Assembly: GCA_900489925.1 (NCBI GenBank)
Contig: UEHQ01000008.1
Coordinates: 186,001-250,000 of the forward strand
Reading direction: 5' to 3'
Length of the DNA stretch: 64,000 nucleotides
From: Hyphomicrobiales bacterium
GTDB lineage: Bacteria > Pseudomonadota > Alphaproteobacteria > Rhizobiales > Rhizobiaceae
Part shown: piece after piece, positions 43,615 to 51,786 of the stretch
Position numbering within the stretch: the first letter of the stretch is position 1
Layout: every line of letters starts with the position of its first letter
Translations under genes and position numbers: made by a program
The notes under the pieces: model-generated
What the model was told of the DNA's origin: nothing
Databases searched by the model: none
The model's input: the letters and a program-made list of their open reading frames with translations, nothing else

Positions 43615-45489
43615 TCAATCGACCGACAGACCGCACTCCAACAAAGCCGGGACGCGGTCCCATAGGAAGATCCCACCCACTCCAATTCTTTGGACATTTG
43701 TACGATGCAGATTGGGGATACGCTGGGGGGACCCCACGCCACGTATTTCGAGTAAGTTCTGCAGCTCGAACGTCAATGCCCATGAACGTCGAAGATCTCT
43801 AACACGCTCGAGTGTCAGGTCCTTTTGAACGTTTGTCGCCTCTACAAAGCGAACAGCTGTCGATCTCGACCTTCCCATTATCATCCCGAGCTCAACCTGC
43901 GTCATCACGACCCTTCCCCCGATGGACTTAGGTGGCTCAGTTGGAACGACATCTTGAATCTCTCGGGGGTCGACCAGGTAAAGATCGCTCACGAGGCCGC
44001 GACCAGACGGTGGCCCTCGCGAGATTTGGATCTTCCCATCGAAGATGGCCCAAAAAATCTTGGACCATGACACCTCCAAGCCGACGTCCAGCGCGAACCG
44101 AGCAGAGGCAAGGGAAAGCCCGCACTTCCCCGTGCTGAGCTTGGGCAAGAACGCGAAAAGGTCGGCGGACGCTTTCTCATCGGGTGTGGCGAACCCGTAC
44201 CGCGTAAGAGTGGGAACTAGATGCGGCAGGAGCCCGGCAAAATATAGCTCGTGCACGTCGATAATGGGCAATCCCAGAATGTTTGACGCCCTCTGAGCCT
44301 CAGGAATTGCCCGGAGGATCTTAACGGCCGTATCTACACAATCATGGGATTGATCCGGCGTCTCATGCCTTGATCGGATCAGTTTCAGCAACTCTACCCG
44401 GGGACGTCGCAATGGCGCACCGCTTTGCTTCACCCAGCTGCTTTTACTTGCTGAGCGATTCGAGTCGCCATTCGCGGCAGATGCCCGAGCGTTGCGAACC
44501 AGAGTTAGAGCGCGCAGAGTGCGAACAGTCCCCCGCAAGCTTCTGGATAGGGTTCCGTCGTTCTGCAGTTGCCAAAGCGACACAGCTCTCGCGTCACCTG
44601 GAACTGAGGTTGCTTCTCCTGCTAGCAAGATGAATGCTTCTGGCCATCCTAAAAGCGCCCTCGCCGCTTGTGTCAAGAATTTGGGCTCGATTGCGGCGCG
44701 TCGGGGCGCCGCGTTGATGTTAAGCTGGGAGAGTGCAGCTATCCGTACCGCAAACTGAAACAAATCGCTGCGCGACGAACCAGATATCGGAAGTCTCCAC
44801 TTCGCGAAATCCGCATCTGATACTTCCGGGTTCACGAGATCTGTGAAAAAATTGAGTGCCTCGTCGTCATTTGTAACCACCAAAGGCTGCGGAAAATCCC
44901 GCAAATCGACGCTTCGAAATGGGCATTGCTCACAGAAGTTTATTCCGACTGTCTTACTCCAGCCCAGCGCGTTTGAGCAGGAGGGGCACTCTGACAAAAG
45001 AGTTTCGCGCGTGCCAGGGTCAAAGCTCAATGGGCGCAATGACCAGATTGCGCGCTGATAGTTCTTCTCCGAGAGTGCGCGAGGTGACACCCGCCGGACA
45101 TTGCTGATGTGCGCTCGTTGGATCCGATGCCCAAAGAAGGATACATGTTCTCTTCCTCGCGCTTGTGTCTGCTTCAAAATTTCTTCGAGTTGAACTGAAT
45201 TGGGTCGAATTCCCAGCACATCCACGATGCGCCCCACTTCTCCGGAATCGGACAGGGACGTGAACGCTGACAGACCTCTAAACGTGCGCGGCTGTATAAG
45301 CTTTATCACGTGGCGCGTGTCAGGTAGGCCATTCTCGACGGCGGCCCGCAACACCGTGTCACGGAAAAACTCGCCGACCGCGAGCTGAGCAGGTACGGCT
45401 AAGACCTTGCCCAGCAGGGGGTACCTACGCAGCCAGTAGGTAGCGTCGGCGGAAGTGGTTGCAGCATCTTGATCGTTATTTTGCGGCAT
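43615..45489 (-). CDS. tniQ: TniQ-family target-selection protein, first copy
   Basis: 624-aa TniQ/TnsD-type protein. Zinc ribbon cysteines are 168, 171, 186 and 189 (SECPSCSNALG and NFCEQCPF), preceded by LSEKNYQRAIWSLRPLSFDP. The central and C-terminal regions are long, as in TnsD, and include an HTH-like GMIMGRSRSTAVRFVEAT near residue 560. It overlaps the tnsC stop by 14 nt, so the two are translated together, which fits the need of TniQ to contact TnsC at the target. Confidence 0.85.
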   Translation of the reverse strand: MPQNNDQDAATTSADATYWLRRYPLLGKVLAVPAQLAVGEFFRDTVLRAAVENGLPDTRHVIKLIQPRTFRGLSAFTSLSDSGEVGRIVDVLGIRPNSVQLEEILKQTQARGREHVSFFGHRIQRAHISNVRRVSPRALSEKNYQRAIWSLRPLSFDPGTRETLLSECPSCSNALGWSKTVGINFCEQCPFRSVDLRDFPQPLVVTNDDEALNFFTDLVNPEVSDADFAKWRLPISGSSRSDLFQFAVRIAALSQLNINAAPRRAAIEPKFLTQAARALLGWPEAFILLAGEATSVPGDARAVSLWQLQNDGTLSRSLRGTVRTLRALTLVRNARASAANGDSNRSASKSSWVKQSGAPLRRPRVELLKLIRSRHETPDQSHDCVDTAVKILRAIPEAQRASNILGLPIIDVHELYFAGLLPHLVPTLTRYGFATPDEKASADLFAFLPKLSTGKCGLSLASARFALDVGLEVSWSKIFWAIFDGKIQISRGPPSGRGLVSDLYLVDPREIQDVVPTEPPKSIGGRVVMTQVELGMIMGRSRSTAVRFVEATNVQKDLTLERVRDLRRSWALTFELQNLLEIRGVGSPQRIPNLHRTNVQRIGVGGIFLWDRVPALLECGLSVD

Positions 45490-46525
45490 CGAAATACTTC
45501 ATCCACTTGTCTCCAAACCCCTTTTCGTCCACAGCGACCCTTACTTTGCAGTCCCGCTCGATCTCCTCATCGTTCAATTTCAGAAAGGGGTTGTACAAGC
45601 ACATCTCGATATCCAACGCATATTCGTCGATGGACTGAACCAAGTCTGGGACCTCGATGCGAGAGGATTTTCTCTCGGATGCGAGGATCGCAGCATCACG
45701 GACAATATTCGAGAGTACGCCAAGGCGCCCCTGTGAGGCGTAGTACAAGCGAAGAAGTGCATAATCCTCGGCAAGCCCACTTTCCTCGTCGAGAATTCCG
45801 GTTTCCAGCATAAGGAGCTCCAGACCAACCAAGAATTTTCGGAACTCGTCGCGGTCCCTATCAAGCCGCAACGGCATGATATCCAGGCTTTTCGCTCGGT
45901 TTTTGAGCTGCATATTCTTGAGGATTGCGTTTCTTGCGTAGTACAGGCCCGTGAACACGATCGGCAAGCCGTGTTCCATCATCGATTTCACCGTATCTTG
46001 GATGTCGGTAGCCTGTTTCTGGCTCTCAGCGTCCGCCTTTTTAGTCAGCTGATCGAAATTATCGAGTACCAACAGTTCGGTGCCAGCGCTCTGCATGACC
46101 TGCTCAGCGCGACGTATCCTGTCGAGAACATTCTCGCCTTTTATCTGAGGAGTTCCATCGTCCAAAGCTACCAGGAGCTTCGTGCCAAAATCCCCGAGTG
46201 TCGCTTTCGGTGGAACCTTGACGTACAGGTATTTCTTCTGAAGCCTCTTCACTTGATCGTCTGGAACACTTTCTGGGAATTCGCCGCTTCTCCGAAGCTC
46301 CGGCAGAATGTGGTGCGAAAAGTACATTTTATTTACGATGTGTGACTTTCCGCAGTGACTTGCCGAGAGCAGATGTGCCCCGAGTGCCTCAGTGTCCCAA
46401 CGGGATGCGCGCTTCGCGGACCGGAGCTTATCCATGTACTTCATCGCCTTTTCGGCTTTGGAATGCACTACGATCCATTCCTTGAAGAGAGACATGATCT
46501 GGCCACTTTCAATACGTCCTGTCAT
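45476..46525 (-). CDS. tnsC: TnsC/TniB-type AAA+ ATPase of the transposon
   Basis: 349-aa AAA+ regulator that links target selector to transposase. Walker A is seen as SASHCGKSHIV (Lys60), and the Walker B is LLVLDNFDQL (Asp155), where Asn replaces the usual catalytic Glu. Sensor and lid helices follow (PIVFTGLYYARNAIL, then ASQGRLGVLSNIVRDAA). Its ATG overlaps the stop of a 67-aa ORF by 4 nt. Confidence 0.87.
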   Translation of the reverse strand: MTGRIESGQIMSLFKEWIVVHSKAEKAMKYMDKLRSAKRASRWDTEALGAHLLSASHCGKSHIVNKMYFSHHILPELRRSGEFPESVPDDQVKRLQKKYLYVKVPPKATLGDFGTKLLVALDDGTPQIKGENVLDRIRRAEQVMQSAGTELLVLDNFDQLTKKADAESQKQATDIQDTVKSMMEHGLPIVFTGLYYARNAILKNMQLKNRAKSLDIMPLRLDRDRDEFRKFLVGLELLMLETGILDEESGLAEDYALLRLYYASQGRLGVLSNIVRDAAILASERKSSRIEVPDLVQSIDEYALDIEMCLYNPFLKLNDEEIERDCKVRVAVDEKGFGDKWMKYFDAAK

Positions 46526-46725
46526 TTGCGGCCCCGGTCGCTGTTGCTGGAGGAAACCTGACCGAAGCTTCGCCCGCGTTCCGCTAAGCGCTCACTGAGA
46601 ACGGAAAGCGCGACAGACCCGACTGTGGGGATCTGCGGCAAGATTTCGCTGCAGACCAAATCATTTGTTGTAAGGTAATCTGCTACACTGACGATCTCGT
46701 CGTCATCATACGCTTTGTTCGCCAA
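46522..46725 (-). CDS. 67-aa protein encoded between tnsB and tnsC
   Basis: Acidic N-terminus (ANKAYDDDEIVSVADYL) and a basic end (SSSNSDRGRK). The start would be TTG 46725, with GGAG 8 nt upstream, and the stop overlaps the tnsC ATG. No family is recognised. Its position in the operon suggests a small partner of TnsB or TnsC. It could be an adaptor like those between transposase and ATPase in related elements. Confidence 0.55.
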   Translation of the reverse strand: MANKAYDDDEIVSVADYLTTNDLVCSEILPQIPTVGSVALSVLSERLAERGRSFGQVSSSNSDRGRK

Positions 46726-46752
46726 GCTCTTTTCTCCATCTTAAGTTGCGTG

Positions 46753-49143
46753 TCAGCTGCGAGAAATTTTGACCTCACCTCTCATTTGCTCAAGGATACT
46801 GCGGCCATCGCTTATTGGAGGCCGCGGCGCGGGTGCCAGCGCTGCCACGTTCGCGGCAGCTTCGACAGGATCCGGCGACAGAGCAGCATTTGGTGTCGCC
46901 CTGAGATCGATGATAGGTGTCCGATCAACCGCAACCCTTGGCGCGTCGACCTGGGGAGCAGCCTTTGGAGATCGGGCCTTGCGTCTACTTTTGCCGGTTC
47001 TTTGGATAACAACTTGATCGCGTTTGTGCGCGGCCATCTCACGCGAGGAGCTGCGGCCGTCATTTCCGCTCGACGCCGCCCTGCTGAGGTCAACCGCAAC
47101 GGACAGATCTACGATCGGCAGCGGCTTGTCCGTAAGTCGCGCCGCGATTGCCGCCTTGTTAATATCGAGGTCGTTGCGCCCGTAGAACTCTTCGATCTGT
47201 TGATTTTTCTGTGCACGCTCTATGACCCGGTGGTCGTAAGTTCCCTGGCGAGTGGCATCGACGTTGGGCATCCTGTAGTATTGTCCGCGCTTCGGATGAT
47301 AGATCGAGATCGCGGTCACATCGCTCAACTCAGTGACATCGATCTTCAACTTGCGAGTGTTGTTCTTCTTTTTTGTACCTCGGGGTCTCGACGTATGTTC
47401 ACAAAGCTCATCCATGAACAATGTCACGATGATAGGGTCACAAAAGAATTCGTTCCGATACTCGATGCCGGAAGTGGTCATGGTCCGAGTCTCGCTCCGA
47501 CCAAAAGCGTTTTCGATGACGTTCATGTCATCAGCCATCGGCCTGTTGTATGTCTCGAACGAGCTTTTCCATACTAGCGCGGGTGGGAGTTCCAGCTCAG
47601 AGTGTACGTCCAAGTGATAGACGGTTGCTATCCAGTCCCAAAGGAGGCGCTGAGCCTGGGGTAGCGTGAACCGAGCGGTCTTTCGCGGATCTACTTTTGA
47701 AACGCCAGGCTTCTCGGGAACTCCGCCATCAGCTTCGTGCCAGAGGCTCGTGTTTAACGTCTGGAAAAACCGTTCGACGATTGCCTTGTACTGCGGAGTC
47801 CGGACGGGCGCGAAAGACACGTTCAACCCGATTGCGGAAGCAGACGATCGCATCGACCGGCCGACGTTCGACAGATCGTTGTCGACCAACATCCGCTTGA
47901 AAAGTCCCCACCCGTCTATTGCCCAGTGGAAAGCCGGATCAGTATTGAGGTAAGCGAGGAAATCTTTCGGCTTTAAGGTCTGCTTCAGCCCGGCATTTAG
48001 CGTCTCCAGAGACGGGCCATCGATTGAAAGCGTCGCGGCCAGAACCATGCGCGAGAAGACGTCGATAACGACGATCAGGTACGGGCGAAACGTTTCCCCG
48101 ACAATTTTACCATTTGCGTCAAGAACGATCGTGTGGAGGTCGATCTGAGTAAAGTCCATCACCACACACTCGAGCGGTCTCAGTGCCGAGACGTGCGGAT
48201 GAACACCTTCGATCTGTCTGTTGGCGACCTGACGGCCCTCTCGTCTCGCAATATTTTCGAGAGTTGCTTGTCGATCGATCCAATTCTGGATCGTCTGATC
48301 TGTCGGTGCGGCGAAGCTTCCCGTCTCATCTTTACCTGTGAGGAGAAGATGTTCAACCGTTGGAACAAATTCCGAAGGCGGCACAATTGCCGTCGGGCCA
48401 GTCTGAGGCGAAGACAGCTGGCGCATTTCATCCCCGAGGAGATCGCCAGCGGAAAGTGCCAATCGACGCTTGCGCTCTCTTGCGATTTCTCCGTTAAACC
48501 ACCTTTTGACCGCTTGGGGGGTGGGCTTATGAGGGCTCCAGTACCATTGTTCCGCTGCGCGTTTGTGGGCTAGGACAAAGTCAATCCACAAACCTGACCG
48601 TCTGTCTCCACCGCTACCGTTCAGAAATACATTGAAAGGCCGAAAGTGCTTTTCTCCGCACTCCCTGGCCAGACGGATTAGCGTACTAGTGCCAGGCGCT
48701 TTTGCGTTCTCTCCGAAATTTCTCTCGTGGATTTCTTTATGATTATCGATGAATTCGTTTATCTTGTCGTGCGAGGCCGAGATGGAGTACTCGTCCATGC
48801 ACCGCACATAGTAATGTTGTATAGTTGCTTTGAGATACTTCTTTTTTCGAGCTTTTACATGCTTCGAATCGCTCGGCAACTCAGGCTCGAATGCGGCGGG
48901 CTCGACGGCAAAGTCCTCTGATGGCTGCGCCGTCTCGTCGGACCGTTTGATCGCGAGGCCCTTGACCCGCATGAACAAGTAGTCTTTTCGGCCGATATAG
49001 TAACGTCCACTTCGGTCAACGCGGTCGAAAACCAGGTCGCCGTTCGGTTTCGCCTTGACGAAGATCGCGGTAAAGCTCTCTGACCCTCTTCTCTCCTTGA
49101 AGTAGATCTTGTCGCCGGGGCTGGCGTCTACTGGGTTTAGCAT
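46753..49143 (-). CDS. tnsB: TnsB-type DDE transposase
   Basis: 796-aa Mu/TnsB-family transposase. The DDE triad is at Asp330 (ECVVMDFTQIDLHT), Asp421 (FKRMLVDNDLSNVG) and Glu457 (YKAIVERFFQTLNTS). The first 130 residues are an N-terminal domain seen again in the gene just upstream. The C-terminal tail beyond about residue 690 is basic and disordered (GKSRRKARSPKAAPQ), which in TnsB contacts TnsC. It cleaves and joins the 3' ends while TnsA cuts the 5' strands. Confidence 0.92.
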   Translation of the reverse strand: MLNPVDASPGDKIYFKERRGSESFTAIFVKAKPNGDLVFDRVDRSGRYYIGRKDYLFMRVKGLAIKRSDETAQPSEDFAVEPAAFEPELPSDSKHVKARKKKYLKATIQHYYVRCMDEYSISASHDKINEFIDNHKEIHERNFGENAKAPGTSTLIRLARECGEKHFRPFNVFLNGSGGDRRSGLWIDFVLAHKRAAEQWYWSPHKPTPQAVKRWFNGEIARERKRRLALSAGDLLGDEMRQLSSPQTGPTAIVPPSEFVPTVEHLLLTGKDETGSFAAPTDQTIQNWIDRQATLENIARREGRQVANRQIEGVHPHVSALRPLECVVMDFTQIDLHTIVLDANGKIVGETFRPYLIVVIDVFSRMVLAATLSIDGPSLETLNAGLKQTLKPKDFLAYLNTDPAFHWAIDGWGLFKRMLVDNDLSNVGRSMRSSASAIGLNVSFAPVRTPQYKAIVERFFQTLNTSLWHEADGGVPEKPGVSKVDPRKTARFTLPQAQRLLWDWIATVYHLDVHSELELPPALVWKSSFETYNRPMADDMNVIENAFGRSETRTMTTSGIEYRNEFFCDPIIVTLFMDELCEHTSRPRGTKKKNNTRKLKIDVTELSDVTAISIYHPKRGQYYRMPNVDATRQGTYDHRVIERAQKNQQIEEFYGRNDLDINKAAIAARLTDKPLPIVDLSVAVDLSRAASSGNDGRSSSREMAAHKRDQVVIQRTGKSRRKARSPKAAPQVDAPRVAVDRTPIIDLRATPNAALSPDPVEAAANVAALAPAPRPPISDGRSILEQMRGEVKISRS

Positions 49144-49565
49144 TGTGAGCCATTCCCATTATCAGGTCTGCTGCCACCGGAACTCGACTTCTCGTTGGAG
49201 GCCGAGACTGAATACGCATCCATGCACATTAGGTGGTAAAGCTGTATGATTGCTTTGAGATACTTCTTCCGAGCTTTTAGTTGACTTAAATCGCTCGTCA
49301 GTTCTGGTTCGAACGTGTCGGCTTCGACCGCAAAACTCTCTGACGGCAGCACCCCGTCGTTTGGCAGCTTTATCGCAAAACCATCAGCCCGCATGAGCAA
49401 GAATTGTTCCCGGCCGACATAGTAACGTCCACTTCTGTCAACGCGGTCGAAAATCAGGAAGCCACTTGGTTTTTCCCTAACAAAAGTCGCGGTGAAGCGT
49501 TCTGGCCCTTGTCCCTGCATTAAGTGAAATTTGTCGCCGGGGCTGACGTCCAGTGGGGTAAGCAT
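49137..49565 (-). CDS. Stand-alone copy of the TnsB N-terminal domain
   Basis: 142-aa protein. Residues 1-125 parallel TnsB residues 1-125 throughout: VSPGDKFHLMQGQG against ASPGDKIYFKERRG, FDRVDRSGRYYVGR against FDRVDRSGRYYIGR, and FEPELTSDLSQLKARKKYLK in both forms. Divergence is substantial, so it is not a fresh duplication. It ends in unrelated residues and stops inside the start of tnsB (7-nt overlap). It could be a tandem-duplication remnant or a domain protein that modulates TnsB. Confidence 0.65.
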   Translation of the reverse strand: MLTPLDVSPGDKFHLMQGQGPERFTATFVREKPSGFLIFDRVDRSGRYYVGREQFLLMRADGFAIKLPNDGVLPSESFAVEADTFEPELTSDLSQLKARKKYLKAIIQLYHLMCMDAYSVSASNEKSSSGGSRPDNGNGSQC

Positions 49566-49692
49566 TCCTACACATTCCCTTCTGCTGGTTTGCAGCCACC
49601 GGATCTCGGATATAGGAGATCTGAGCGGCCCTAAGAACGATCGTCCGTCGAGATGGCCCGTTCGGGCCCTCAATTTCCGTGGTGCTGGTTAG

Positions 49693-50199
49693 CTATTGAG
49701 GAAACGCTTTGAAGCGCTCATCGCGAGGCCTATGGATCTCGTGATATTCATCGATCCAACCGGCAATCTTGGAGAGAGCTGTTTCGCCGTCGGGAATAGG
49801 TGTGGTGCTTATGTAGTCCCGCGTCAGAGTGCTCACGAAAGCCTCCACCACACCCTTCGATAGCGGGCTGGCCACGGGCATGAAGCGTGGCACCAGCCCG
49901 GTAGTCATGAACTCGTCGCCACCACCGCTCTCAAAAAAATGTTCGATGGGTTGAAGTTCGCTGGTTGCGCCGAAGCGCTTTTCGATGGCCTCCAACATCA
50001 TTTCTTGGGTGTCGGAGTCTGATATCTCGGCATTGGCGATGGCTGACCAAGATATGATTCTTCCGCCGGACTCGTCGATGATAAATGCGATACAAACCAC
50101 ATCGCCATTCCAGCAGAAGAACTTGAGATGATCGGCGCACCAACGAAAGTTCGGCCGTATCAAGGTATGATCGGAGAAGATAAACGCAACGTTCAGCAT
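49693..50199 (-). CDS. Truncated IS3-type DDE core with altered active site
   Basis: 168-aa protein matching the C-terminal integrase core of IS3-family OrfB (IS2-like group). RWCADHLKFFCWNGDVVCIA parallels the usual WCSD and CWNG opening, and EAFVSTLTRDYI parallels the third catalytic block. The second catalytic block, normally WLSDNGS, reads FFESGGG, with Glu in place of Asp and several residues missing after it. AGGAGG lies 5 nt before ATG 50199 and only 8 nt separate it from tnsA. Probably inactive as a transposase, but it looks translated in this operon. Confidence 0.7.
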   Translation of the reverse strand: MLNVAFIFSDHTLIRPNFRWCADHLKFFCWNGDVVCIAFIIDESGGRIISWSAIANAEISDSDTQEMMLEAIEKRFGATSELQPIEHFFESGGGDEFMTTGLVPRFMPVASPLSKGVVEAFVSTLTRDYISTTPIPDGETALSKIAGWIDEYHEIHRPRDERFKAFPQ

Positions 50200-50207
50200 T
50201 GTGCCTC

Positions 50208-51122
50208 CTACTGCAACGTCATCGTTGCGAGAGCCTGATGTCTGCGGCCAAGGATGGGCGGCATCGCTACCTTGGTGAACTGATGGGGTTTCTCGAAGAA
50301 ATCGATCCATATATGGCCCCGGATGTGCAAGGCGTTCGCGAACTCTCGCCCGTCTGGGCCGCCTCCAAGCGCGTCGATCATTTGTCCATAAGTGGTGATA
50401 CCGTCACAATTACCCAGGAAGCGCCATGCGCGCTCGGTCATCGCACGCGACACTTTGGCTGTGTCGTCCATGAGAATTGAAGGAAGATGGAGGAGATTGA
50501 ACGGCCGCAAATCCGCCACCTCTTCGACGACATGAAAGTAATAGCCGTTCTTGAGGTAGATCTCCTTCGCGCACTTCAGTTTGGCTTTGTAATCGGCCTC
50601 TTCAGCAGCTTTCTCGGCTGCCCGCTTCGCAGCCCTTGCCAGTTCCAAAGGGTCACGGCCTTCGTAAGGCTTGAGCGTCGCGTGCTTCGAGGCACCTTTG
50701 ACCTCGATAATTAGCGCGACGAGGTCCTCGGCGGCTGCGCGAAGTTGGGGCATCTTGAGGGCAGCGATTACAAAGGGCACCCCGTTTTCAAGCTGTCGTA
50801 CGAACCATCGCGGGACGACCACTTCAAGGTCAGGGGTGTATTGCCATCTTCCGGCTCCTCCTTTCTTGGGAAATATAAGTGTATGGGGCTGCGACATGTA
50901 CGTGAGTGCACTTGTCGAGAGGTCCAGGAGCGACATGACCAGCAATTCCGCGTCGGACTCGGCGGGCAAGATATGGTTCTTCACCTTTGTCGAGTTGTAA
51001 ATGTGGGTGGTGTTTAGCTTACGACCCGTGACTCCAAACCTGATTGGTCCTCCGTCAGCGGCACGGTACATCCATTGCGACGGGCCCACGCTGACGCGGG
51101 TTCTCTCTAATCTCGTGTCCAT
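50208..51122 (-). CDS. tnsA: TnsA-type endonuclease of the transposon
   Basis: 304-aa restriction-endonuclease-fold protein. The nuclease residues are in ESDAELLV (Glu55/Glu59), YTPDLEV (Asp98) and LIIEVKGASK (Glu140, Lys142), which is the TnsA D-EVK pattern. The C-terminal half (after about residue 180) has a winged-helix-like part with KCAKEIYLKNGYYFHVV, as in TnsA. It is the first gene of the operon, read away from the 51.2 kb side. ATG 51122 has GAGGTGACATG, a good site. Confidence 0.88.
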   Translation of the reverse strand: MDTRLERTRVSVGPSQWMYRAADGGPIRFGVTGRKLNTTHIYNSTKVKNHILPAESDAELLVMSLLDLSTSALTYMSQPHTLIFPKKGGAGRWQYTPDLEVVVPRWFVRQLENGVPFVIAALKMPQLRAAAEDLVALIIEVKGASKHATLKPYEGRDPLELARAAKRAAEKAAEEADYKAKLKCAKEIYLKNGYYFHVVEEVADLRPFNLLHLPSILMDDTAKVSRAMTERAWRFLGNCDGITTYGQMIDALGGGPDGREFANALHIRGHIWIDFFEKPHQFTKVAMPPILGRRHQALATMTLQ

Positions 51123-51264
51123 GTCACCTCCTCAACGAGGCCTCGACTGGCGCCGAGGCTCAAATGTTGTAAACTAGAGCTGTCAGGGTGATTTATCGGA
51201 ACGACTCACATCCTGTTAGGAAATGGTAGGATGAATGAGGGCGAGAGTCCAATACGGTGGAGAA

Positions 51265-51786
51265 ATGAGAAACTCAGCGGCGGTCGAGAGCCAGCTCCTC
51301 GACGAAAGTGCGATCGGAAAAAGCGACAATGAGCTACTAACTCTCAACGACTCTGATTTTGACGAGGCACTGCAAAAAGCCATCCGCATCAACGACGCGA
51401 AACGCGAGCAGCTCCGAACCAAAGTAAGGGAGATGCAAGCGGCGCTGAATAAGGCGGACACCATGGACGAGCATCTGAAGCGTTTGGCAGCCATCAGGCA
51501 GCAGCAAAACGACGACACCGTATTAGTTCCGGAAACGCTAGGAACTAGGCAGCGTAAGCGCCGCACCAGCATGGCCTTTAAAGTGAGGCAGGAAGTCTAC
51601 CTGATACTGAAGCGCGTTAACCGCCCTCTCAATCGAACCGAGCTTTTACGTGAGCTAACCGGCGCGGGCGTAGAGCTCCCAGCGCAAAATCCACTGGCTG
51701 CGATCACCAAGATCATGTGGAATACCGCAGAGTTTGAATCGACGGGCGGCGGCTACTGGCTGGCCGGAGAGCCCCTTCCAAATTAA
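51265..51786 (+). CDS. Coiled-coil and winged-helix-like protein next to tnsA
   Basis: 173-aa protein. A helical coiled-coil region (about residues 25-75, ALQKAIRINDAKREQLRTKV) and a basic link (GTRQRKRRTSMA) precede a C-terminal winged-helix-like domain (ILKRVNRPLNRTELLRELTG, then AITKIMWNT and GGGYWLAG). GGTGGAG before ATG 51265 sets the start. It is divergent from tnsA, 142 nt away. It could be a cargo or control gene of the element, or a chromosomal neighbour. Confidence 0.6.
   Translation: MRNSAAVESQLLDESAIGKSDNELLTLNDSDFDEALQKAIRINDAKREQLRTKVREMQAALNKADTMDEHLKRLAAIRQQQNDDTVLVPETLGTRQRKRRTSMAFKVRQEVYLILKRVNRPLNRTELLRELTGAGVELPAQNPLAAITKIMWNTAEFESTGGGYWLAGEPLPN

Larger units (their letters stand above)
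41649..51122 (-). mobile_element. Tn7-like transposition operon (TnsABC plus two TniQ)
   Basis: The coordinates cover the genes only. Order of transcription is tnsA, IS3-type DDE fragment, tnsB N-terminal copy, tnsB, 67-aa ORF, tnsC, tniQ, tniQ, with most junctions overlapping or a few bases apart. Composition is more AT-rich than the flanking chromosome. TnsA gives cut-and-paste capacity, and two TniQ proteins suggest two targeting routes. No Cas gene or CRISPR array is seen. The element ends are unresolved; candidates lie at 41.59-41.65 kb and 51.2-51.96 kb. Confidence 0.88.

Noticed and set aside
41649-51122. CRISPR-associated transposon (CAST)
   Set aside because: No Cas protein and no regularly spaced direct repeats were found in or near the operon. 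Cas genes outside the window cannot be ruled out.
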